Below are positions 23,027 to 31,318 of a DNA stretch of 58,579 bases, in pieces. Below the pieces are notes generated by a model. That model was given only the letters and a program-made list of their open reading frames with translations. It was not told where the DNA came from and made no database searches. Source of the DNA: a virus. Both the position numbers and the translations under genes were made by a program. Position 1 is the first letter of the stretch; each line of letters starts with the position of its first letter. The DNA is taken from IMG/VR virus record IMGVR_UViG_3300020034_000014, positions 1-58,579 of that record. One strand, written 5' to 3'.

Positions 23027-23284
23027 ATGAATACCGGCAATCTCATCACGCGCGAAGATTTAATTTTAGATGGCTACATGGACGCGCGACAATTAGAGGA
23101 TGGCTCATGGGTAGCGTTGCAACGTTTGATGTTTACCTATTCAATTGTTACCGGCGTAACAGTAACAGGATGGGCAAAGCGTTTTTGCTTTGAGCATGAA
23201 CACGAAGCACGCGAACAAATGGCGACGCTCAAGGGCGTTGACGATGAACCTACAGGATGGATAGCGCGCAGACCGCAGGTATAA
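23027..23284 (+). CDS. Hypothetical early protein
   Basis: Encodes 85 residues. It contains a LDGYMDARQLEDGSWVALQR strand-rich segment and a FEHEHEAREQM helix. The ribosome site is poor, with a hairpin just upstream. No family is recognised. Confidence 0.55.
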   Translation: MNTGNLITREDLILDGYMDARQLEDGSWVALQRLMFTYSIVTGVTVTGWAKRFCFEHEHEAREQMATLKGVDDEPTGWIARRPQV

Positions 23285-23286
23285 CA

Positions 23287-23532
23287 ATGTCAATTGATCC
23301 GTATCTAAGAAACTATGTCAATGCTGATTGGCATAGCATGCCTAACAATTGGCAAGGCGCGCAAGTCGCTTTGCTCATGGACATACGAAGCGAATTGCGA
23401 AAACTTAACGGCCTGCTGCACTGTAAAAACTTTATCCAGATTCCCGGCAAGCTTGACCGCATCGGACGCAACACTGCCAAGCCTAAACGCAAGCGCAAAT
23501 CTGTAGCAAAAAAGAAAGCAGTAAAGAAATGA
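23287..23532 (+). CDS. Hypothetical protein with basic tail
   Basis: Encodes 81 residues from the ATG at 23287. The last 20 residues are Lys-rich. A NNWQGAQVALLMDIRSELRK helix precedes it. No family is recognised. Confidence 0.5.
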   Translation: MSIDPYLRNYVNADWHSMPNNWQGAQVALLMDIRSELRKLNGLLHCKNFIQIPGKLDRIGRNTAKPKRKRKSVAKKKAVKK

Positions 23533-23562
23533 CACCTAACACCACAACCACGGGAAACTAAA

Positions 23563-24015
23563 ATGGAATATACGTATAGGGATATCAAGATAACGGTTAA
23601 TGAATCGGCCCAATTTTGCGCACGGGTCAACGGCAAAGATATTAAATCCGCATCGCTTGCCGCGATTAAAAAACGCATTGATACAACAAAATCATTTGAA
23701 CCGTTTGACGCGCTGACTTTAAATTGGCATTACGTCGGTAAGCACACAATCGAAAAAGTCACTATCGCAAATTCAAAAGCACCAAAAGCGCGTTATTCAT
23801 GGAGTAACAAATTACTCTATATAACAACTCAGGGTAAGGAAATCCCGGAAACCCAACTATACGCGCTAGATCAAAAAACGTTGCTGGAAAGTTACGCCGA
23901 AATATCAAAAGGGAATCACAAAGCGAAGAAAGAATTGGAGGCGCGTATAGAAAAATCAGAGCATGACGCGAAAAAGAAACTGACCTCATATGCCGAACTG
24001 AATAAAACAAAATGA
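23563..24015 (+). CDS. Hypothetical early protein
   Basis: Encodes 150 residues after a CACGGGAAACTAAA leader. Residues 1-80 are beta-rich and residues 100-150 form a highly charged helix (likely coiled coil). It overlaps the next gene by ATGA. No family is recognised. Confidence 0.55.
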   Translation: MEYTYRDIKITVNESAQFCARVNGKDIKSASLAAIKKRIDTTKSFEPFDALTLNWHYVGKHTIEKVTIANSKAPKARYSWSNKLLYITTQGKEIPETQLYALDQKTLLESYAEISKGNHKAKKELEARIEKSEHDAKKKLTSYAELNKTK

Positions 24016-24185
24016 ACACGCAAACATTGGCAATGGTCACAGAGTTAATAGAAGCAGTCCGCGAAAATAAAAAGCCCCGGCTAGATAGAGCCTACGAAAA
24101 ATTAATATTTCACATTGATTTTTGGGAGCGCCGCTCTATGGAATACCACAAACTGCGCGACCTCTTGCGGGAAATGATTAAATGA
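24012..24185 (+). CDS. Hypothetical small protein (57 residues)
   Basis: Coupled by ATGA at both ends. Nearly all helical and charged. It fills the gap between two coupled genes, which supports it being real. Confidence 0.5.
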   Translation: MNTQTLAMVTELIEAVRENKKPRLDRAYEKLIFHIDFWERRSMEYHKLRDLLREMIK

Positions 24186-24379
24186 AAACTCCAAAGCCCG
24201 GCGATAAAGTTTTAATTCAGATCAACGATGCCGCGCTATGGGCGCGTGTTATGGTAACTGCACCGCCGCTCAATGGCACGCAACGTATATGCATAAAGCC
24301 CATTGAACCAGCGAACAGCAAGCCGCGCGCCGTGACACTAGATCAAACGCACACCAAGATTTTATTTAGTAATGGATAA
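24182..24379 (+). CDS. Hypothetical small beta protein
   Basis: Encodes 65 residues opening MKTPKPGDKVLIQIND, a small barrel-like pattern. No family is recognised. Confidence 0.5.
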   Translation: MKTPKPGDKVLIQINDAALWARVMVTAPPLNGTQRICIKPIEPANSKPRAVTLDQTHTKILFSNG

Positions 24380-24458
24380 CTCAACACCCGGCGAAGCAAT
24401 TTTTTGTTTGCTCGTTATCGCCGCAACAATCGTAGCATCATTATTAACGGGGAACTGA
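24372..24458 (+). CDS. Possible membrane micro-peptide (28 residues)
   Basis: A single hydrophobic helix (AIFCLLVIAATIVASLL) overlapping the previous gene by eight bases. Too short to be certain, but one of several tiny membrane peptides in the early region. Confidence 0.3.
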   Translation: MDNSTPGEAIFCLLVIAATIVASLLTGN

Positions 24459-24461
24459 ATC

Positions 24462-25301
24462 ATGGACGCGGCAACACGCAAAAAATTTATAGCAGCATTG
24501 AACGAAATAGAACCGCGATTAATGCCCGGCCCGCACCCGGTCAAGCCAATTCACATTCTTAGCCCTATCGATTTGCCCGAAAAGAAAACCGGGCGTATCA
24601 ATATCACGCATCGATTCGTAAAAGACAAAATAGAAATCATCGGATCGCGTCAAGCATTCACGCGCGGATTGCAACCTGTGATGCTCAAGCTAATTCAACC
24701 GCTCAAGATCACAACGCTAAGCGATAAAAAATCCGGCGTATGGATGACAGATTTACCGGAAGAATTATTCCAAATCCATAGCATGCTCGAAACCGTGCAG
24801 CCACGCGGCCACGTCTTGATAGGCGGGCTAGGTTTGGGTATAGCCGCGCTCATGGTGAATCAACATCCCGGCGTGAAGTCGGTAACGATAATCGAAAAGG
24901 ACGCAGACATTATAGAACTCTGCGCGCCGCAACACTTAAAGAAAAATATTATCTGCGCCGACATTACCGACTACTTAAAAAGCCACAAAGAAAAATTTAA
25001 TTGTTACTTGCTGGATACGTGGCGCGGAACAAATGAAATGACTTACTGGCGCGAAGTATTTCCATTGCGCCGGATCATTCGCAATCGTTTTGGTTTGCGG
25101 CCCGTGGTGCATTGTTGGGCGGAAGATATCATGCGCGGTCAAGTTGAGCGCGTATTGCGCGGTCCTAACCGCCATTGGAAATACCAAGACTTACCGCCGA
25201 TGACGCAGGCAATCGCGGAACGCTTTACCGAAAACGTCGGAACGAAAACATGGGAAAAAATTTATGGGGAAACAGTAGACGCTAATTTAAATCGGAGATA
25301 A
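24462..25301 (+). CDS. SAM-dependent methyltransferase, spermidine synthase-like fold
   Basis: Encodes 279 residues, preceded by AACGGGGAACTGAATC. The Rossmann core is clear: VLIGGLGLGIAALM (glycine loop), VTIIEKDADIIEL (ribose-binding acidic residue), ICADITDYL, and YLLDTW. The arrangement resembles spermidine synthase-like proteins more than DNA methyltransferases; no DPPY or NPPY motif is visible. The substrate is unknown. Together with the GT-A gene at 19483 it could belong to an early modification pathway, but nothing links them directly. Confidence 0.65.
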   Translation: MDAATRKKFIAALNEIEPRLMPGPHPVKPIHILSPIDLPEKKTGRINITHRFVKDKIEIIGSRQAFTRGLQPVMLKLIQPLKITTLSDKKSGVWMTDLPEELFQIHSMLETVQPRGHVLIGGLGLGIAALMVNQHPGVKSVTIIEKDADIIELCAPQHLKKNIICADITDYLKSHKEKFNCYLLDTWRGTNEMTYWREVFPLRRIIRNRFGLRPVVHCWAEDIMRGQVERVLRGPNRHWKYQDLPPMTQAIAERFTENVGTKTWEKIYGETVDANLNRR

Positions 25302-25306
25302 TCAAC

Positions 25307-25510
25307 ATGGATGCATCCAAGCTAGTGCAACTCTACATCAGTAAAGGGTATCGCATTGAACCAAACGGCGATGTTTACCGGCCCAATGGAACACTTGCGG
25401 ATAGAGTCACCATTCAGGCATTCGCCGCAATCGACAAAGCAACGCAGGTATCGCATGACCTTTCAAGGCGTGCCATTCGATCACACGCACGAACTAGAGG
25501 GACACCATGA
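25307..25510 (+). CDS. Hypothetical small protein
   Basis: Encodes 67 residues with an early GYRIEPNGDVYRPNG segment and a basic tail. It overlaps the next start by ATGA. No family is recognised. Confidence 0.5.
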   Translation: MDASKLVQLYISKGYRIEPNGDVYRPNGTLADRVTIQAFAAIDKATQVSHDLSRRAIRSHARTRGTP

Positions 25511-25854
25511 AGAAAAGCATAGCCTATCAAGCCGCACGAGCGCGCACGATCACAAAAACAAATATTCCTTTAGCAATGGCAGAACTTGCCCGCGTGCAAA
25601 TTGCGCTTGCTAATATTTTAGCGAGTGGATGGAATGAAACCGTCGCGCCAGTAGATACAACCTATAATCTAATCCGGCACATTGTCAACGTAGAAGCACA
25701 TTTCAATATGCTTAAAACCGATATTATAGCGGTTAAAAAAGAACAGCAACGCATACAAAAAAATGTTGACGATAAAAGCAAAACTGTTGCTGCAAAGAAA
25801 ACGAAAAGGCCGCAGGTTATCCATTCGCGCCATAAACCTATTCGACAAGTCTAA
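25507..25854 (+). CDS. Hypothetical helical protein
   Basis: Encodes 115 residues, mostly helical, with a Lys-rich C-terminus. No family is recognised. Confidence 0.5.
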   Translation: MKKSIAYQAARARTITKTNIPLAMAELARVQIALANILASGWNETVAPVDTTYNLIRHIVNVEAHFNMLKTDIIAVKKEQQRIQKNVDDKSKTVAAKKTKRPQVIHSRHKPIRQV

Positions 25855-26173
25855 GAAACGCCTGCATGTCAGCACTAGAATATTTGAACGTGATGACGGT
25901 TCACCCGGCGTGCGTGTCGGCTGTTACATGAACCGGCACCGACAAACCGCAATTGTTGTTAGTGTAGCACTCAAGAAAACCCGGTTCGTTACCACGCTAG
26001 GCAATCGCATCATGTGTTACGAATGGGGGCACGAAAGATTCAAACGCGAATTTAATTTAACGCTTCCACACTACCCGCTGCACCACGCGGCCCGGCGCTA
26101 CCTCACCGGGCACATGATGAAAAGCCCGGCGAGTATAGAAGCCTTGCAAGAAATTTTAAACGGGAAACGATAA
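25763..26173 (+). CDS. Hypothetical basic protein
   Basis: Encodes up to 136 residues. It opens inside the preceding gene (92-base overlap) and no clear ribosome site marks the start, so the true start may be further in. The C-terminal 90 residues (with GNRIMCYEWGHERFKREF) look like a folded domain. Stop and next start share TAATG. Confidence 0.5.
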   Translation: MLTIKAKLLLQRKRKGRRLSIRAINLFDKSKKRLHVSTRIFERDDGSPGVRVGCYMNRHRQTAIVVSVALKKTRFVTTLGNRIMCYEWGHERFKREFNLTLPHYPLHHAARRYLTGHMMKSPASIEALQEILNGKR

Positions 26174-26523
26174 TGACAAGAGATAAAAAAGGCAAACCAA
26201 TACCAAAGCGCAAATATAAAAGCGCACGCGCTGAAACACGCAATTGGTTAATCAAGAAAACTGCCGAAGCATACGCAACAATTACTGATGCAATAGATAA
26301 CGAAGAAAGATTTATCAAACTTGCGCGAGAGAAAGTTAATCAGCTTGACAACAAGCGCGAAGCCTTAGAAAAAACATTAAGTAATTATGTGAGTGATGCA
26401 AAGCCTCGCAGGACTATTTTAGTTGAAAATGGAAAAGTTCTATGCATTGAAAAACATTTACACGATGACTACAAAGACGGTTTTTATATCAGTGTCGATA
26501 TCAATACCGCAGAAAAATTTTGA
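26173..26523 (+). CDS. Hypothetical coiled-coil protein
   Basis: Encodes 116 residues with a basic start, a long charged helix (residues 30-75) and a beta-rich end. The stop overlaps the TTG of the next gene. Confidence 0.5.
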   Translation: MTRDKKGKPIPKRKYKSARAETRNWLIKKTAEAYATITDAIDNEERFIKLAREKVNQLDNKREALEKTLSNYVSDAKPRRTILVENGKVLCIEKHLHDDYKDGFYISVDINTAEKF

Positions 26524-26738
26524 TCATGTGCGAATCATCAAACTTTTTCTTGTCACTCGTAGCCTGCACAATTGGAATCGCTTTCACAATTAAATGGGCA
26601 TACCAGATTCAGCTTGCAAACTACCAGTCAGCGCTCAGTAGTTTGCATGCCGCAATCAGAGTGCAAGACACGACGATAGAGGTTTTGCAAACACAACTAG
26701 AGATTGCGAAACTCTCTAATCGTTCACCCCATATTTAA
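26520..26738 (+). CDS. Small membrane-anchored protein, last early gene
   Basis: Encodes 72 residues from TTG (an ATG two codons later is possible). One membrane helix (FFLSLVACTIGIAFTI) is followed by a helical tail. Its 3' end overlaps the 3' end of the convergent 929-residue tail gene by 23 bases, with no terminator hairpin seen. Confidence 0.5.
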   Translation: MIMCESSNFFLSLVACTIGIAFTIKWAYQIQLANYQSALSSLHAAIRVQDTTIEVLQTQLEIAKLSNRSPHI

Positions 26739-29505
26739 TCGCAAAAATCATATCCGCAATTTGCGCATCCGTTAGCGCCGGATCATACGGCAATCCGCAA
26801 CCGCGCCGCAGAATTTTACCTAGCAGTGCATCGTCAAGGTCACACAATTCTGCGAAGCCTATACCGCTCATTGTCTCGTATCCAGACAAGCCCAACAACA
26901 GGCCGAAAGTATCGCGCAGCAATGCACGCCCGCTAAAATACTTTGCAAAAATAAATTCTTGATCAGTCGGAAGCCTTAACGTAAACGTTCGCGCTGCGTC
27001 ACATCCAACGCCCGCCATTGCCACCAAGCCATTCGCGCAACCGACCGCCGCTTGATAAGGTATAGCACTGCACGCGGGCGCAGGCCCGCAACGTGCGCTT
27101 GCCGTCCATGTGCCTGCCGCTTCATCCCAAAATGGCGTGCCGTATGCAGTATATTTACCGTCTGCATTTTTCTGGTGAAAGCCCGCGCCGCCCCATTGCG
27201 TCCACCAAACCGAATCAATAGGCCCGCATGTGCCATCAGATAACGCTATGGTAATGTCGCGCCCGTTTTCGTTATAGCTCGCTGGTTGTGTCGGCCCGCG
27301 ACGGCCCAATGGTGCAATGTATGCATCGCTCACGGTTTGCGTTTGGATGTTAAGCGAGAACACGCAACCGCCGTGCGTTTCGCCCGTTGCATCCGTTGCA
27401 TAGCTAGAAGCGATCTGTAGAATATTCTTGCTATCCATCGCAAGCGATGCCGGATACCAGCAAGTGCCCACGCCTTGCGCCCCGGCGCGCTGGCGCAGCA
27501 TGGCGGGCGGAGTGTAATTCATTTCTGTAGACGATAACCCAAGCTTTCTAGGCATCGGCACCGGATTACGAAACACCGTTCGCACCATTTTGGTATTGTC
27601 GTTGAATTCTACAATGCGCCCGTTGTTGCGATCACTGCCATAGAATAAATGTTTCTGCACTTTGTCTTGCACGATATCCCATAGCCCATCAAAGCGCGCA
27701 GTGAGAAAGCTTCCATCACTATCGCCCTTCGTGCCATCGGCTGCACCGGCCCACACGGTAAACTTTGCCTTACCGCCCTTCGTCATCAATGGCGTAAGGT
27801 CACACTTGATAACGCGATTGTGGAACGTGTCCGCGATCAGAAACGTTTTCCAAAATAATTTAGGATCGTTGATATCGCCGTCGCGCGAGTCCCAACAAAA
27901 GCCCCACGCCTCAAGAAATCCTTTCACTGCTACCGCGTCCCAATCACCAATCAATTCAAATTCAAAATCTTTTACCGGGCGGTCATTGGGTTTGCGATCA
28001 CCGCCAATCGTAATAACGCGACCAACTTCATGAATGACGAAAAAATTACCTTGCGTGTTGAGTCCAAAGACTACGCCCGTTGATGGCGATACAAGCATCT
28101 TCCAAAAGTGCCCGCACGTTGCATGCCGTGCCTCGCCATTGCGCCCGGCAAGATCATCATTATTTTGGTCGTAATAATGGTATTGTTCAACTTCGTGAGT
28201 ATCTAAGTCACCGGATTCATTGATAGCCCAACTGCGCGCCCAGCCGTGCGCAATGGTCATCAGCAATTCGCGTGAATGAAATCCGTTCCATTGCACACCA
28301 AGGCCCGGCCCTTTTAATGGTAGCGTAGGAAATGGCGTCCGCTTGCGCTTAATGAAATTTCTTCCGCTATGCCGTGGCAACGTGCCCGGATAATCGATAT
28401 TGAAACTTTGCGCGTTTGGTTTGATGTTGCCATATTGCATATCATACCAAGGCATCGTTACGCGCGATGGTTGCGGCCCAAGCAACGGCGTATTATTGTT
28501 ATCAATCGTGATTTGATATTGCTCGCACCACATATTAATATTTTCGTGTATCGCACCCAAGTCGCCCGTTTGGTCAAACCATTGCAGCGTGTCAAGATTC
28601 GATTGCCACCATCCCGACAAGTTGCCCGGCGCGAATGTCGGCAATAACCAATCAGTGAACGGCACATTATTAAAAGTAAACTTCACGCGGCCAAACGGCA
28701 ACACCGCTTTACCGCCTTCCATTTGAATCTCAAGCTTGATTAGATTCTGACTGCCTTTGTATTTTTTAGACGGCCCTTGCCCGCGAACGTAGGAACTCCC
28801 TTTCGTCGGCGAATTTTTAATCCCGGCTTGCGGTTCAACCCAAAAAGCATACGGACTGCGTTGAACTGGTAGTAATGGTTTGGGCGGTAGTGGCGTGTAT
28901 GCGCCATTCTCAATATAAAATGTAACGCCTTTTGATAATCCAATCGGCGATGTGTCACCATTGGTAATTATCTGCACGCGATGCGGCGCAAAGTTTTTGA
29001 ATTTCGTTGTGTTGATAAAAAATGTATCTTTGTTCGCGGGCGTGCATGTTTGGGTTACGATGCCGTCTATCAGCAATTCCGCGAAGCCATCAATCCATCC
29101 CGGCGCATCAAACAACACTGGCACCACACCGCCGTATGTGCCCTCTTTGAAACTGCGAAACGTTACGATAGGATGCCCGCCTGTTGCTGGTGGCGGATCA
29201 ACGGGCGGAACATAAACGCAAGGCCGCTCACTTTCGCGTATCTCTGTCGCTTCACCAACGCACGGCGCACCGCCGCCCGATGATGGCGTCTTGACACTGC
29301 GCCGCCATACTTCGCGGTATGTCTGCATACCGTTAGGCTTGCACTGTCCTATAGGCTCAGCGCTCTCTAGCGCGAACGCGCCCCACTCGCAATTTACAAC
29401 GGGCGGAACTGGCGGCGCATCGTCGGTTATCGTCGCCTCACCATCAAAGGACTTTTTAGCACCGTCCACGTCCGCCGACCCGGTAAATTTAATTTTGGTA
29501 GTCAT
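26716..29505 (-). CDS. Large tail/receptor-binding candidate with thrombospondin-like and NHL-like domains
   Basis: Encodes 929 residues, last gene of the late region. Residues 39-96 follow a thrombospondin type-1 pattern: Cys-x-Trp-Gly, GQCKPNGMQTYRE, a run of Arg, Gly-Gly-x-x-Pro-Cys, and a final Arg-Pro-Cys, with cysteines at 39, 55, 82 and 96. A Pro-rich linker follows. Residues about 590-680 hold NHL/beta-propeller-like units (DGSFLTARFDGLWDIV, then YGSDRNNGRIVEF). The C-terminal 200 residues are Cys- and Gly-rich. Size, position at the end of the tail genes and adhesin-type domains suggest a host-binding tail protein. A terminator and a degenerate operator lie just upstream, so it may have its own promoter. 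Confidence 0.6.
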   Translation of the reverse strand: MTTKIKFTGSADVDGAKKSFDGEATITDDAPPVPPVVNCEWGAFALESAEPIGQCKPNGMQTYREVWRRSVKTPSSGGGAPCVGEATEIRESERPCVYVPPVDPPPATGGHPIVTFRSFKEGTYGGVVPVLFDAPGWIDGFAELLIDGIVTQTCTPANKDTFFINTTKFKNFAPHRVQIITNGDTSPIGLSKGVTFYIENGAYTPLPPKPLLPVQRSPYAFWVEPQAGIKNSPTKGSSYVRGQGPSKKYKGSQNLIKLEIQMEGGKAVLPFGRVKFTFNNVPFTDWLLPTFAPGNLSGWWQSNLDTLQWFDQTGDLGAIHENINMWCEQYQITIDNNNTPLLGPQPSRVTMPWYDMQYGNIKPNAQSFNIDYPGTLPRHSGRNFIKRKRTPFPTLPLKGPGLGVQWNGFHSRELLMTIAHGWARSWAINESGDLDTHEVEQYHYYDQNNDDLAGRNGEARHATCGHFWKMLVSPSTGVVFGLNTQGNFFVIHEVGRVITIGGDRKPNDRPVKDFEFELIGDWDAVAVKGFLEAWGFCWDSRDGDINDPKLFWKTFLIADTFHNRVIKCDLTPLMTKGGKAKFTVWAGAADGTKGDSDGSFLTARFDGLWDIVQDKVQKHLFYGSDRNNGRIVEFNDNTKMVRTVFRNPVPMPRKLGLSSTEMNYTPPAMLRQRAGAQGVGTCWYPASLAMDSKNILQIASSYATDATGETHGGCVFSLNIQTQTVSDAYIAPLGRRGPTQPASYNENGRDITIALSDGTCGPIDSVWWTQWGGAGFHQKNADGKYTAYGTPFWDEAAGTWTASARCGPAPACSAIPYQAAVGCANGLVAMAGVGCDAARTFTLRLPTDQEFIFAKYFSGRALLRDTFGLLLGLSGYETMSGIGFAELCDLDDALLGKILRRGCGLPYDPALTDAQIADMIFAIKYGVND

Positions 29506-29552
29506 GTAATACCCCTATTGATAGTAAGGCGATAAGATCTTAAAAAGGCTCT

Positions 29553-29571
29553 AGGATGCGCTACGGCGTAA
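29553..29571 (-). promoter_or_regulatory. Degenerate copy of the repeated operator on the minus strand
   Basis: Read on the minus strand, TTACGC-CGTA-GCGCATCCT matches the -10/operator part of the early module (TTACGC-N4-GCGTATACT) at 13 of 15 fixed positions. No TTGACA-like -35 is present. It lies about 50 bp upstream of the 929-residue tail gene. Promoter activity is uncertain. Confidence 0.4.
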
Positions 29572-29594
29572 ACGGCTAGGCGAGTGCCCAAACA

Positions 29595-29624
29595 AAACGG
29601 GAGCGCCGCAAGGCACCCCCGTTT
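29595..29624 (-). terminator. Probable terminator on the minus strand
   Basis: AAACGGG at 29595-29601 pairs with CCCGTTT at 29618-29624, with inner GCC/GGC pairing. On the minus strand the stem runs into TTTTGTTT. It would end transcription after the lysis-region genes and separate the large tail gene. Confidence 0.55.
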
Positions 29625-29660
29625 AGTCACACTATACCCCATTGCCGACAGTCTTTAATG

Positions 29661-30179
29661 CTACCTGTTACGGCGTGATGTCGCTTGGGGATCAGGCACC
29701 GGATTTTCTGGATTCGGTGGCGCGTTTGGATCGACATTTTCATCGTCCAACACTTGCGCTTGCGTTGCCGCCGCAGTAGCCGCTTGTGCTACCGCTTCCG
29801 CTTTGTCGGCCTCGCCTTTCACATCGGCAATCACTTGATCGAATAGCGCGCTTTGATCTGGTGGCAGTCCGTTTTTGATGCGTTGAATATCTTCGGCAAT
29901 ATTAGTTAGCCGTGTTGAAAATTGCGTAAGCGTATCAACCAACTTTGTATTTGATGCGCCCATGCGTGTTGTGCTTTCCCTTACCGCGTCCGCCATTTCT
30001 TGCGCTGTGCGAGTTACCATTTTTGCATCCTTTTGAAATTGATTCAGATTTTTAATTAAGCGGGCGTATGGATTATCCCGCCGCCAAACTCTACGCCATA
30101 ATTCCATTGTCCAATCTGTAAGCGTGCCTAACATTAGTATGCCCTGTAATGATGTAAGCAAACGCTGCAAAAAATTCAA
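29661..30179 (-). CDS. Helical protein in the lysis region, function unknown
   Basis: Encodes 172 residues from TTG, overlapping the previous stop as TTGA. The N-terminal 25 residues are amphipathic or weakly hydrophobic. Residues 45-110 form a long helix, residues 110-145 are Ala-rich, and the tail is Pro/Asn-rich. The pairing with the small lipoprotein gene just before it hints at a spanin partner, but a clear membrane helix is missing. Confidence 0.45.
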   Translation of the reverse strand: MNFLQRLLTSLQGILMLGTLTDWTMELWRRVWRRDNPYARLIKNLNQFQKDAKMVTRTAQEMADAVRESTTRMGASNTKLVDTLTQFSTRLTNIAEDIQRIKNGLPPDQSALFDQVIADVKGEADKAEAVAQAATAAATQAQVLDDENVDPNAPPNPENPVPDPQATSRRNR

Positions 30180-30355
30180 CGCAAATTACCGATTATAGAA
30201 TCTTGCGTTTTAACCCGGCACTGTGAAAACGTTACCGAATAATTCATACCGTCACGCTCATATCTTACCTTGTCACATTGATCAATCGAAGGCATGCCAA
30301 CACAACCGGCGATCAATGGAACCATCACTATACACAGCGCGATAACTTTTTTCAT
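30176..30355 (-). CDS. Small lipoprotein, outer spanin candidate (59 residues)
   Basis: The sequence opens MKKVIALCIVMVPLIAGCVG: a lipoprotein signal with lipobox LIAGC. Two more cysteines follow in a 40-residue tail. Size and location among membrane genes near the end of the late operon fit an outer-membrane spanin subunit (Rz1 role), which would fuse the envelopes at lysis. It lacks the Pro-rich middle of typical Rz1. It overlaps the following gene through TTGA. Confidence 0.55.
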   Translation of the reverse strand: MKKVIALCIVMVPLIAGCVGMPSIDQCDKVRYERDGMNYSVTFSQCRVKTQDSIIGNLR

Positions 30356-30735
30356 GGCGATGCCTTTCTATCTGTTGATCGACTCAGCCGCCCGCGAAAC
30401 TTTAAAGCCGCCTTGCATGACTGTATGCGAATGATCACATGACGCAATAGAAAGAAAGCGACACCGCACATGATCATAACGTTAGCCCGTGAAAATCGGT
30501 AATCATACTCACCAAGCAAATATTCCATGACAATAATCAAACAGCCCAACGCGACAGAGAACAGCGCCAGCTTGCCTAAGATACCATCATTATAATGCGG
30601 CCACAAACAAAGAAACATTGCGAGAAAAAACATCACCGTTAGCGCCGCGAGCATGGCTAATTGATACCACGTTGACGCGCCAAGAATATCAACCGCTTGC
30701 GCAACGTATGAAAATACATTTTCCAGATATTCCAT
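30352..30735 (-). CDS. Membrane protein, holin or lysis accessory candidate
   Basis: Encodes 127 residues with three hydrophobic segments near residues 23-45, 55-75 and 85-100, and a basic C-terminus. It overlaps both neighbours by a few bases. The topology fits a class I-type holin, but size and sequence are not diagnostic. Confidence 0.45.
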   Translation of the reverse strand: MEYLENVFSYVAQAVDILGASTWYQLAMLAALTVMFFLAMFLCLWPHYNDGILGKLALFSVALGCLIIVMEYLLGEYDYRFSRANVMIMCGVAFFLLRHVIIRIQSCKAALKFRGRLSRSTDRKASP

Positions 30736-31076
30736 TAATCACTTTTCTTTTCAGCGCCCGACCATTTGCGGAATACGTCCCCGACTATCACGGCAAGTTT
30801 AGTTTCGCGAATCGCATCAGTCACCGAAGACATTAACGACACGCCAAAAATCCCAAGCACAAATGATACGCCTTGCTCGACTGGTGCGCTCAGCCCTTGC
30901 CATGACGCAATCGATGGCGTTGTTTGGATGGCGATAAACCAGCCATACAGCACATAGAATACACCATCAACGAAGCCCGTAGGTTTGATGTAGCGAAGCG
31001 ACACCAGCGCGCCAAGAAACCCGGCGACAAGCACCGCCTTTTTCGCACCGAACAACCCAATCATGAACGCTTCCAA
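30735..31076 (-). CDS. Membrane protein, holin candidate
   Basis: Encodes 113 residues with two to three hydrophobic segments (residues 13-27, 37-50, 70-88) and a charged C-terminal tail ending GAEKKSD. Small membrane proteins with a charged tail directly after tail-tip genes are commonly holins. Adjacent to a second membrane gene, so the pair may act together. Confidence 0.5.
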   Translation of the reverse strand: MEAFMIGLFGAKKAVLVAGFLGALVSLRYIKPTGFVDGVFYVLYGWFIAIQTTPSIASWQGLSAPVEQGVSFVLGIFGVSLMSSVTDAIRETKLAVIVGDVFRKWSGAEKKSD

Positions 31077-31084
31077 TCACTACC

Positions 31085-31318
31085 CTATACAAAATAAGTC
31101 TTGATTGATTCCTGCCGCGCGATGCGCGATACAACGATGCCGTTGCGAATCGAAACGTTGTGACCTACTAGATATTCTACCGCGTCAACTATCTTGCATT
31201 CAAAGATTCCCGCAGGCGTCTTGACACGCGCGACTGTGCCATCGATGGCGACAATTTCGCCTAGCTGTTGCTCTGCATCGCCTGCTAGTTCCGCCTTGAG
31301 TAACGTTACTGGATTCAT
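31085..31318 (-). CDS. Small beta-barrel protein, tail region
   Basis: Encodes 77 residues with the pattern GEIVAIDGTVARVKTPAGIFEC, suggesting a small barrel. It is encoded immediately after the large tail-tip protein and could be a tail or baseplate accessory. Confidence 0.5.
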   Translation of the reverse strand: MNPVTLLKAELAGDAEQQLGEIVAIDGTVARVKTPAGIFECKIVDAVEYLVGHNVSIRNGIVVSRIARQESIKTYFV

